Below the pieces are notes generated by a model. The model searched no databases, was not told where the DNA came from, and worked only from the letters and a program-made list of their open reading frames with translations. Position numbers and translations under genes: made by a program. Below, in pieces: positions 17,798 to 25,130 of a DNA stretch of 64,000 nt (within the stretch, counting starts at the first letter, position 1; the number at the start of each line of letters is the position of its first letter). The stretch covers positions 1 to 64,000 of the forward strand of contig NZ_CAKUBT010000003.1 in assembly GCF_934643285.1 (NCBI RefSeq), written 5' to 3'. The stretch comes from an uncultured Ellagibacter sp. Its GTDB lineage: Bacteria; Actinomycetota; Coriobacteriia; Coriobacteriales; Eggerthellaceae.

Positions 17798-18610
17798 ATG
17801 ACCGACGACCCGATCACCTCACCTGACGCGCAGCAGGCGCCGGCATCCTCTTCGGGCACGCGGCCTGCACCCATCACCGACGAGCAGCTCCGCGAGATGA
17901 TGCGCGATGAGGAACCTTCGTTTTTCGAGCGCAACTCGGGGCGCGTGGTAACCCTTGCGCTGATCGCGGTGAACGTGGTGTGCTTCGTGGCGGAGATGCT
18001 CATCTCGGGCACGGGCCAGAACGTCTCGATCCTCACGTTGGTCCAGATGGGAGCCATGTACGCGCCGATGGTGCAAGGCCCTGCCGACCTGTACCGCTTC
18101 GTTGCGCCCATGTTTTTGCACATGGACCTCATGCACCTTCTGTTCAACATGGTCGCGCTCTACAGCGTGGGCGAGCTTTTGGAACGCGTGCTCGGGCGCG
18201 GAAACTTCCTTTTGCTCTACTTCGTCGCGGGCATCACGGGCAACGTCGTCTCCTATGCGGTCGACATGGCGCAAGGCGGCGGGCTGTCCGTTTCCGCAGG
18301 TGCGTCGACGAGTGTGTTCGGCCTGTTCGTAGCCGTGGCGCTTCTGTGCGTCCTCGTTCGCGGCAACCGCGCGGTCTTTCGCGACTTCTCGAAGAGCATG
18401 CTCTCGATCATCGCGGTGAACGTCATCTACACGCTGCTCGTGCCGAACATCTCGATCAGCGGCCATTTGGGTGGTGCCATCGGCGGCGCGATTGCGATGC
18501 TGCTCCTTCCTGCGGCGAGCCTTCGCACCCCGCGCCCGGTCCGCATCGTCGTGGCCGTGCTATGGGTGGTGGCTGTCGCTGCCGTCCTCGTCTGGGGCGG
18601 CGTTTTCTAG
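17798..18610 (+). CDS. rhomboid family intramembrane serine protease
   Basis: This 270-residue protein has a soluble N-terminal ~45 residues followed by six or seven hydrophobic helices. The catalytic dyad is visible as the serine of GASTSVFG and the histidine of ISGHLGGAIGG. The upstream HMDLMHLLFNM segment corresponds to the HxxxxHxxxN region that forms the oxyanion site. Rhomboids cut membrane proteins within the bilayer; the substrate is unknown. AAGGAG precedes the ATG. It follows the MFS gene by 30 bp and probably shares its transcript. Confidence 0.9.
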   Translation: MTDDPITSPDAQQAPASSSGTRPAPITDEQLREMMRDEEPSFFERNSGRVVTLALIAVNVVCFVAEMLISGTGQNVSILTLVQMGAMYAPMVQGPADLYRFVAPMFLHMDLMHLLFNMVALYSVGELLERVLGRGNFLLLYFVAGITGNVVSYAVDMAQGGGLSVSAGASTSVFGLFVAVALLCVLVRGNRAVFRDFSKSMLSIIAVNVIYTLLVPNISISGHLGGAIGGAIAMLLLPAASLRTPRPVRIVVAVLWVVAVAAVLVWGGVF

Positions 18611-18771
18611 AAAGCAATCGATAGGAATGCGGCGTGCTGTGCGGGATGAGCCGCTTTCTGCAGGATGTGCTCCCGCTGCCGCTCGCGTCGCGCCCACGCT
18701 TGCCAAGTGCGACGCATCAGGCTGCTTCGCCGAGCGCCTCGGCACCGCACACCTCCGCTCTGCCCGATGCG

Positions 18772-19734
18772 CTATTGCGGCGCGATCTTGAACGCGATCG
18801 AGTACTGGTTCACCAGCGGCGCCGTGCGGCTGAAAAACACGCGCCCGTCGATCGGCGAGCGCAGCGTGTCGCGCACGCTCCCGTCGAACGTGTCGCGCAC
18901 TTCGGCGAGCGACTGACCTCGTACGACGCAGTCCCCGGGACCGACGAGCGGGACGAACAGCCCGCCCGCCCGCTCGCTGCGCACGTTGGAAAGCGAGCTC
19001 TCCTCGATGCGTGCCGGCTCTCCTGTCTCGGTTTTCGCGCAGGTGGAAAGCGCCTCTTCCCGCACGGCGCCGACGTGCGCCAAAAATCGCACGATGCCGT
19101 CTTCCGCCTGGCGCGCCGAAGCTTCATCAATCGACCCCGTCGTTTTTGTGAACAGGGAAAACGCATGCGTGTTCCACACTTGCCAGTTGTAGTTGAGTGT
19201 GGTGGTGTCAAACGTCGACGGCTTGTGCAGAAGCGTGCAAGGCATGCCGAACAACGCGGCCATCTCGAGCGATTCGCGCGACAGGTCGCCCTCGTCGGTC
19301 ACGCGCACGTGGGGGAGAAACGCGCCGCGCAGGTAGAAGCTCGCGAGTTGGATGCCGTAGTCGTAGCTGGAAACCGCCTCGAAGATGCCCGCCGCGATGC
19401 GCTGCGTGGTCTCGCCCTTGTCGTAGCCAGGAAACATGCGGTTCACGTCGGTGTTGTCGACCGGCCAGAAGCGCTTGTGGATGTTCATGGAAAACGCGTT
19501 GGCCGCAGGAATCACGAGGATGCGCTTCTCGCTGTTGAGCAGGCCCTCCCGCTCAAGTTCGCGAAGGCGCCCGACGAGGTTCGCCGCAATGAAGGTTTGC
19601 TGCACCTCGTTGCCGCGCATGGAGCCGACGATAGCGCAGCAAGGTTGCGCGTCCGCGTCGCCGAATTCCGCCGCGCGGATCTTCATCGATTCCCGATAGG
19701 GCGTGGAAAGAGAAAAGATGACCTTCGACCTCAT
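18772..19734 (-). CDS. aspartoacylase-like M14 protein, predicted catalytically inactive
   Basis: This 320-residue protein has the succinylglutamate desuccinylase/aspartoacylase fold and a C-terminal beta domain (RSPIDGRVFFSR). Aligned by eye with its neighbour at 19731-20672, the zinc ligand His44 is replaced by Arg40 (SMRGNE in place of GVHGDE), the second ligand His131 is replaced by Gln129 (GIQLAS in place of DIHAS), and the catalytic-glutamate block VVETG reads FTKTTG. DVNRMFPG is kept. It should fold but not hydrolyse, and may act as a binding or regulatory partner. Its ATG overlaps the upstream stop (ATGA), and it is the last gene of the operon. Confidence 0.8.
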   Translation of the reverse strand: MRSKVIFSLSTPYRESMKIRAAEFGDADAQPCCAIVGSMRGNEVQQTFIAANLVGRLRELEREGLLNSEKRILVIPAANAFSMNIHKRFWPVDNTDVNRMFPGYDKGETTQRIAAGIFEAVSSYDYGIQLASFYLRGAFLPHVRVTDEGDLSRESLEMAALFGMPCTLLHKPSTFDTTTLNYNWQVWNTHAFSLFTKTTGSIDEASARQAEDGIVRFLAHVGAVREEALSTCAKTETGEPARIEESSLSNVRSERAGGLFVPLVGPGDCVVRGQSLAEVRDTFDGSVRDTLRSPIDGRVFFSRTAPLVNQYSIAFKIAPQ

Positions 19735-20672
19735 TGCTCGTCCTCCAGGATGCGTGCGACGAGCGAGCCGGGGTAAACTACCGGATACTCGCGCAGGGTG
19801 AACAAAAGCCCTGATGTGGGCGCTGTGATTGTTTGGGTGACTTCTCCTGTCAGCGTGTCGGCGATGATGCCGATCCTCTGGCCCGCTATGACGGGTGTCC
19901 CATGTTCGGCCTCGGGAAGAAAGATTCCGCCCGCCTCGGCGTTGAGGTAGCTTACGGCGCCGTCGCGGCTCACAATCGGCGCGCGGTAGGCGCGAAAGCG
20001 ACCCGCCCACATACCGAGCGACGCGGCGAGGCGCAAAATGCCGTCGACGAGGCGCTCCCCGTAGTCGCGCGTGATGCGCATTCCCACGCCCGTTTCCACG
20101 ACGAGCGTTCTCGTTCCCCGCTCGTTGAGGGTGTAGGCGAGCGTCGATTCGAGCACGGTCGAGGATGCGTGCACCCATACGTAATCGACGTTGAGCAGGG
20201 GCGCGATAGGCAGAAGCGTGTCGGCCGATATCTCGTTGATGCGGATTTGCGGCATCTCGCGCAGAAAGATGTTCGAGGCGTGGATGTCGACGGCGACGTC
20301 GGCCCCCGAGATGTTGTCGATCACGGCGGCGGCGAGCGTTTCGGTGAGCTCGCCGTGCTCATCCCCGGGAAACGTCCTGTTCAAATCGACGTCGAACATC
20401 GGAACGCTGCGTTCAATCGAATTGATGCCGAGCGGGTTCACGGCAGGGTAGATGTCAATCGTCCCGGAGAGCAGCTCGGGGCTTGCCTTCAGTCGTCTGG
20501 CAAGCTCGAAGGCGACGTACTGCCCTTCGAGCTCGTCGCCGTGCACGCCGGTGATGATTGCGAGGCGGCGCCCCGAACCTTTTTTGTCGTGCCCCAGCCC
20601 GACGATGCGGTTCTTCTGTATGGTCAGGTGCTCGCTTACGGGCAGCTCGGCCGAAAATACGGTTTCAATCAT
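19731..20672 (-). CDS. succinylglutamate desuccinylase/aspartoacylase-like M14 hydrolase
   Basis: This 313-residue protein keeps the zinc-enzyme residues of the family: HGDE (His44, Glu47), DIHAS (His131), DLNRTFPG and the catalytic glutamate in VVETG. The C-terminal ITAPTSGLLFTLRE segment is the beta-barrel domain. These enzymes remove acyl groups from amino acids or hydrolyse small peptide-like amides. It lies in a tight operon with ATP-grasp, alpha-E and transglutaminase genes, which suggests it trims or releases a product made by them; that is inference. It overlaps the inactive-looking paralogue downstream. Confidence 0.88.
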   Translation of the reverse strand: MIETVFSAELPVSEHLTIQKNRIVGLGHDKKGSGRRLAIITGVHGDELEGQYVAFELARRLKASPELLSGTIDIYPAVNPLGINSIERSVPMFDVDLNRTFPGDEHGELTETLAAAVIDNISGADVAVDIHASNIFLREMPQIRINEISADTLLPIAPLLNVDYVWVHASSTVLESTLAYTLNERGTRTLVVETGVGMRITRDYGERLVDGILRLAASLGMWAGRFRAYRAPIVSRDGAVSYLNAEAGGIFLPEAEHGTPVIAGQRIGIIADTLTGEVTQTITAPTSGLLFTLREYPVVYPGSLVARILEDEQ

Positions 20673-20689
20673 GAAATGCTCCTTGAGCG

Positions 20690-21472
20690 CTATTGCTCGC
20701 TGCCGACGATCACGCTGACCAGCTGTTCCTGGCGCGCGCCTCCGCGGAACACGCCCGATTCGATGGGACAGTCGGTGAAGTCACGTCCGTGGGAGATCGC
20801 GATGTAGGTGTCGTCGATCGCGCGGTCGTTGGTGGGGTCGATGCCGTGCCAGCGCACGTCGTCGTGGAATTCCACCCATGCATGCGTGGCGCCTTCGCCC
20901 ACCATAAGCCCGTTCACGTAGCGCGCAGGGATCCCCTCGGCGCGCAGAAGGGCGATAAGGATGTGGGTGTAATCTTGACATACGCCGCTCATCTGGGAAA
21001 ACGCATCGGCGGCAGCGGTCTCGACGTCGGTTGTCCCAGGGGTGTAGCTCATCTTCTCGTGAAGCGCATGGGAAAGCGCCTGAGCCTTCGCCTGGGGCCG
21101 CGCGTTCGGAATCACGCGCAGCACGTCGCGTGCGAAGGCGATCATCTCGGCGGTCGGTTGTGTCATCGCGGAGGGTCGCTTGTGGATGGGATGGGCGAGC
21201 TCAGGATGCTCGTCGGCAGCGTCGACCACGACCATGCCGGTCGATACGAACGAGAACACGTCGTGGGGCGACTCGATACGCCCAATCTGCAGAAGGTTCC
21301 CGAAGCCGTCGATTTGCTGGGAGAGCGCTGTTTGCGGCGTGATGACCGTTTGCGCATCGAGAACGGTCTGCGCAAACGTGCTCATTGGCTGGCATCGCAG
21401 CACGAAGTCGTGCTCGCTCACTGCGCTGTCCATATGCAGCACGGTCTCGAAAGAGTAGGTGAGGATTCGCAT
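20690..21472 (-). CDS. transglutaminase-like cysteine protease/amidase
   Basis: This 260-residue protein has an N-terminal beta domain (MRILTYSFETVLHMDSAVSEH), typical of bacterial transglutaminase-like proteins. The catalytic triad follows: cysteine in SGVCQDYTH, histidine in ATHAWVEF and aspartate in HGIDPTND. Bacterial members usually act as peptidases or amidases rather than cross-linkers. The N-terminal domain plus triad is the form that recurs beside alpha-E and circularly permuted ATP-grasp genes. It lies 14-17 bp from each neighbour. The ATG at 21472 sits soon after the alpha-E stop; longer upstream frames are not supported. Confidence 0.9.
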   Translation of the reverse strand: MRILTYSFETVLHMDSAVSEHDFVLRCQPMSTFAQTVLDAQTVITPQTALSQQIDGFGNLLQIGRIESPHDVFSFVSTGMVVVDAADEHPELAHPIHKRPSAMTQPTAEMIAFARDVLRVIPNARPQAKAQALSHALHEKMSYTPGTTDVETAAADAFSQMSGVCQDYTHILIALLRAEGIPARYVNGLMVGEGATHAWVEFHDDVRWHGIDPTNDRAIDDTYIAISHGRDFTDCPIESGVFRGGARQEQLVSVIVGSEQ

Positions 21473-21486
21473 GGCTGGCCCTCGTC

Positions 21487-22173
21487 TTACGGGAATATGC
21501 GCGCGACGACGCTGAGCAGCTTGCCGAGGGTCTCGTAAGTGGCGCTTTCCGGGAAGCTCGGCGCGAACACGATGTCGATCAGGTCCTTGAAGGCCTGCTT
21601 GTCGTAGGGCGCGCCCGTGCGGTCGATGCGGCTTGCGAGGCGGTGCGTTTCCTGCTTCAGGCAGTCGAGCCGGTAGGACAGGCGGGCATACAGGTCGATG
21701 CGCTCGACCGACATGCCGCATTTGATGATGTTGCGCGAGGCGTCGTCGGCAACGTAGTCGTCGATGCAGCCTTTGAAGGCCATGATGTTGTCCTGTACCA
21801 GCTGAAGGTCGAGCAGGGGCGACTCAGATGATTCCGCCGCCTTGATCGCGTCGGTCGCCATCTGCACGTAGGAAAGCGACTCGGTTCCCAGCACGTCGCG
21901 CAGCATGACGGCGTTGTCGTAGGCGGCGCCCATGGAATGCGCGAGCGAGCAGAGGTTGGCCTCGTTGAACAGGCAGTCGCGGAAGAATTCGAGGACGTTT
22001 TCGGTCTCGGAGGCGAAGCCAAGCTCCTCGAGCTGGCCTTTCCAGTTGCCGTCCGTCGAGTCGATTGCTTTGTCGTAGGTCACCGTGATGAACCGCAAGG
22101 TGGTGTAGCTGCGCTCGACGTAGCGACCGAGCCAAAGCAGATGGTCTATTTTTTCTAGCGAGAGAGTACCCAT
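21487..22173 (-). CDS. alpha-E domain-containing protein (DUF403)
   Basis: This 228-residue, all-helical protein begins LSLEKIDHLLWLGRYVERSYTT; the LxWLGRYxER pattern is the signature of the alpha-E domain. The biochemical role is not established. In comparative genomics it nearly always accompanies a circularly permuted ATP-grasp protein and a transglutaminase, as here. It overlaps the end of the ATP-grasp gene by 19 bp. Domain assignment is firm; function is unknown. Confidence 0.9.
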   Translation of the reverse strand: MGTLSLEKIDHLLWLGRYVERSYTTLRFITVTYDKAIDSTDGNWKGQLEELGFASETENVLEFFRDCLFNEANLCSLAHSMGAAYDNAVMLRDVLGTESLSYVQMATDAIKAAESSESPLLDLQLVQDNIMAFKGCIDDYVADDASRNIIKCGMSVERIDLYARLSYRLDCLKQETHRLASRIDRTGAPYDKQAFKDLIDIVFAPSFPESATYETLGKLLSVVARIFP

Positions 22174-23506
22174 GTGTCCTTGAATCCTCCTCCTTGGCTG
22201 GAATTGACGACGGCCGACCCTTCGACGCGCGAGTAGCGCGTGAGGCCGCTCGGCCAAACGGTTGTCTCGGCTCCCGACAGCACGAAAGCGCGCAGGTCCG
22301 CCTTGCGCGGCACGAGCTTGCCGCCGATATAGGTAGGCAGGCACTTGAAGTCGATGACCTCCTGCGCGATGAAGCGGCGCGGCTCGCGGCGGATGAGCGC
22401 CTTCAAGTCGTTGAGCTTCTCGGGCTCAAGCTCGCTGCCGAACACCACGCCGTAACCGCCCGCCTCCGCGACGTCCTTGATGACGAGCGTGTCGGCATGT
22501 TCTTGCACATACGCCATGTCGTCGGGGTAAAACGGCAGGTAGGTGGGGGCGTTCTTCAAGATGGGCTCCTCGCCGAGATAGTATTTCACCATCTTGGGGA
22601 CGAAGTAGTAGATGCCCTTGTCGTCCGCCGCGCCGTTGCCGGGCGCGTTGATGATCGCGACGTTGCCCGCGCGGTAGGCGCTCATGAGGTTCGGAACGCC
22701 GATGAGGCTGTCCGCGCAGAAGCACAGCGGATCGAGATACTCGTCGGAAAGGCGGCGGTAGAGGGCGCCGACGCGCAGGTTGCGCCCAGCGTCGCGGTAG
22801 AAGAGCGTCTCGTTTTCCACAAAGAGCTCTTTGGGCTCTGCGAGGATCGCGTCCGCCTTCTCCGAAAGGTATGCGTGCTCGAAATAGGCGGCATTGTAGC
22901 ACCGGGCGTCAAGATGACGTTCGCTCCGCCCGTGTTCACGTTGTCCATCACCGCCTTGAGCCGCGTGCCGTAGTCGCGGTTGTCCACGATCGGCGTCGTG
23001 CGGAAGGTTCCCGCGTCGCAGCGTCGGCAGAGGCCGCGGGCGATCAGGGGGTAGCTCGCGCCCGAGGGGATGCGCAGGTTGTCCTCGAGCACATACCACG
23101 TGCCGTCCTGCCCTTCGACCAGATCGATGCCGGAGATGTGGCTGTAGATGCCGCCGGGCGGGGTGATTCCCTCGCATTGGGGGAGATATCCCGAGCTCGC
23201 GAAGGCGAAATCCTCGGGGACGACGCCGTCGGCGATGATCTGGCGATTCCCGTACACGTCCGCCAGGTACAGATTGAGGGTCCGGACGCGCTGGATGAGG
23301 CCCGCCTCGAGCGACTTCCAGGTGCTCGCCTCGATTACGCGGGGGATGGCGTCGAAGGGGAAGAGCCTCTCGTTGAAGGTGCCGTCCTTGTAGATGCCGA
23401 ACTTCACGCCGTAGCGCGCGAGCTGTTGGTTGATCTTGGGGGTGTGCTCCACGAGGTCGGTGTAGGGCGTCTGCTCGTCGAGCTCTTGTTCTTGCTTGGT
23501 CGCCAA
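22155..23506 (-). pseudogene. circularly permuted ATP-grasp protein (DUF404/DUF407), frameshifted
   Basis: The first ~200 residues (TTG 23506 after AAGGAGG) read through YGVKFGIYKDG, then YLPQCEGITPPGGIY and a DGTWYVLEDNLRIPSGASY block, and end in ANVILTPG. Homology then continues in another frame from YNAAYFEHAYL, through NAPGNGAADDKGIYYFVPKM to the C-terminus. The frames meet near 22899, where two bases stand in place of a codon, so one base appears to be missing. No slippery heptamer is visible. Family members are proposed peptide- or amino-acid-forming ligases. The rest of the operon is intact, so this is either a recent inactivation or a sequencing error. Confidence 0.85.
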
Positions 23507-23664
23507 ACCGGCCTCCTTCCGCGAACGTGACGAAGCGGCTGCGCCTCGTCGATGGATTGTTATGAACCTCATCGTATCGTCCGATTGTTTCGGGACTATA
23601 AGGCCAAGTGAACGTAGGCGTTAAGAAAAGGTTACGGCATTGTTTCGGCGCGTGCGCCGATTGG

Positions 23665-23696
23665 GCGGCTCGGTTGCGGGGCGGCTCGGTTGCGGG
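23665..23696. repeat. two tandem 16-bp repeats
   Basis: GCGGCTCGGTTGCGGG occurs twice in direct tandem (23665-23680 and 23681-23696), upstream of the ATP-grasp operon in a GC-rich stretch. The rest of the gap from 23507 to 23776 shows no gene that I can support. Confidence 0.8.
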
Positions 23697-23776
23697 GCGC
23701 CCCGCTTGTCGGTGGGCGCGGGCTTGGGGCTTGGCTTCGAGGTATGCGCGCTAGCTGGCGAGATAGTCAGGTGCCT

Positions 23777-23893
23777 TCAAGTGATGGGTCGTGCCAGGGC
23801 ATGCGATAGGTTGGCGCCTACGAGCGGAACGCCATGGCTTCGGAGCGCTTCGAGGGCTTGTTTGGCGGCTACAAGTTGCCGGCTTGTCATCAT
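23777..23893 (-). CDS. possible 38-residue protein coupled to the XRE gene
   Basis: The ATG overlaps the stop of the XRE gene in an ATGA arrangement. It opens a 38-residue frame, MMTSRQLVAAKQALEALRSH and onward, ending HALARPIT. The overlap and amphipathic helix-like N-terminus suggest a real, translationally coupled small protein. I do not recognise a family. Confidence 0.4.
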   Translation of the reverse strand: MMTSRQLVAAKQALEALRSHGVPLVGANLSHALARPIT

Positions 23894-24099
23894 GCGCGAA
23901 GGGAGTCGAACGCGCCTTCGATGAGGGTTTCGCCTGCAGGGCCCATCGCACGGGCAAGGGCTGCGATCTCGTTTAGCGTGAGCGTGCCAGGATGGCGCTC
24001 CACTTGGGCATATTCCGATATCGGCAAATCGATAGCGTCCGCACATTGCTGTGCCGTTAGCCCTGATGCCTCGCGTGCGCGTGTGAGCCAGTTTTTCAC
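23890..24099 (-). CDS. small XRE-family helix-turn-helix protein (Cro-like)
   Basis: This 69-residue protein is little more than one helix-turn-helix of the Xre/Cro type: the GLTAQQCADAIDLPISEYAQVE stretch has the expected helix spacing, and TLTLNEIAALARAM follows as the packing helix. The start is GTG with GGGAGG six bases upstream. It is transcribed away from the S24 repressor gene across a 112-bp divergent region. That layout is typical of phage CI/Cro switches, although no other phage gene is present. Confidence 0.75.
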   Translation of the reverse strand: MKNWLTRAREASGLTAQQCADAIDLPISEYAQVERHPGTLTLNEIAALARAMGPAGETLIEGAFDSLRA

Positions 24100-24211
24100 G
24101 CCGCCTCCCTTCCCGTGAATTCGGCGCTATTAAGTTTAACGGGTAAGAAAGTCTCGTCAATCGAGGGAATATGCAAGTTTGGTAGCATTGTTGCGGCAAT
24201 GGGAGGTGCGC

Positions 24212-24880
24212 GTGAGCGATACGAAGGACAATGCGATCGGCAACAACATCAGGGCGGTGCGCGTTGACGCGGGGTTGACCCAAACCGAGTTTGCGAAGCG
24301 CCTCCAAGTTTCCCAGACCACGGTTTCGTCGTGGGAGACGGGCAGCTCGCAACCGCGTCGCAGCAATCTCTTTATCCTGCTTGATGAGTTTCCCGATCTC
24401 ACCCTTGAGGATATCAACAGCGAGAAGAACGGTTTTGCTCGCCGGTCTCTTCGCCGCTCGAATGATTCGCAACCTGAACAAGCGCCATTGCTCGGGCGTG
24501 TGGCGGCGGGCGCTCCGCGCGATGCGTTCCCCATCGAGGAGTACGTCGCCGTGCCGCATTCGCTGCATGAGCGCTATCCGAACGCGTTCTACCTGCGGAT
24601 ATCCGGCGAGTCGATGAACCGCGTGCTACCGAACGGCTGTCTGGCGCTCGTTGTGCCCGAGTCCGAGGTGGTCGATGGGCACGTGTACGTGTTCGGGACG
24701 GAAAACGGCGACTTCGCGGTGAAGCGCGCAAGCGTTACCGATGACCGCATCGCGCTCATGCCCGATTCATACCTTCCCGGATACGAGCCGATCGAGTTCA
24801 CTCGAAGCGGAGAGCGCCCCCTCCTGCGCGTGATCGGGCGGGTGGTGTGGTTCACCATGCCGGAGAGATTCCGCGTCTAG
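24212..24880 (+). CDS. XRE/S24 LexA-CI-like repressor
   Basis: This 222-residue protein has an N-terminal Xre helix-turn-helix (GLTQTEFAKRLQVSQTTVSSWE) and a C-terminal S24 autoprotease domain. The likely self-cleavage site is the Ala-Gly of GRVAAGAP, the nucleophile is the serine of SGESMNRVLPNG, and the general-base lysine is in FAVKR. All parts of RecA-stimulated self-cleavage are therefore present, so it should respond to DNA damage. I chose GTG 24212, which has GGGAGG upstream. It is divergent from the small XRE gene and probably represses both. Confidence 0.87.
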   Translation: MSDTKDNAIGNNIRAVRVDAGLTQTEFAKRLQVSQTTVSSWETGSSQPRRSNLFILLDEFPDLTLEDINSEKNGFARRSLRRSNDSQPEQAPLLGRVAAGAPRDAFPIEEYVAVPHSLHERYPNAFYLRISGESMNRVLPNGCLALVVPESEVVDGHVYVFGTENGDFAVKRASVTDDRIALMPDSYLPGYEPIEFTRSGERPLLRVIGRVVWFTMPERFRV

Positions 24881-25130
24881 CTTTTGCGGCCGGCGTGTCG
24901 GGGCTTGCGCGCCCTTTTCTGTAATCCCAGCTCAAAGGCACGCGAAAGCAAGTCGCCGAACCACGTGCCGCCGATCTTTCCCTCAAAGGTGCGACAGATG
25001 CATCATGGTGCGGCAGGTGCGCCTTTGCCGTCACTTCGAAAATGAGCGCATGGCATCAGGAGAATCAAGCTTGATGTGGGGGCGCGGTGGAAGTGAGCGC
25101 ACTGCGCGGCATCGCGCTTATACTTGGGGC

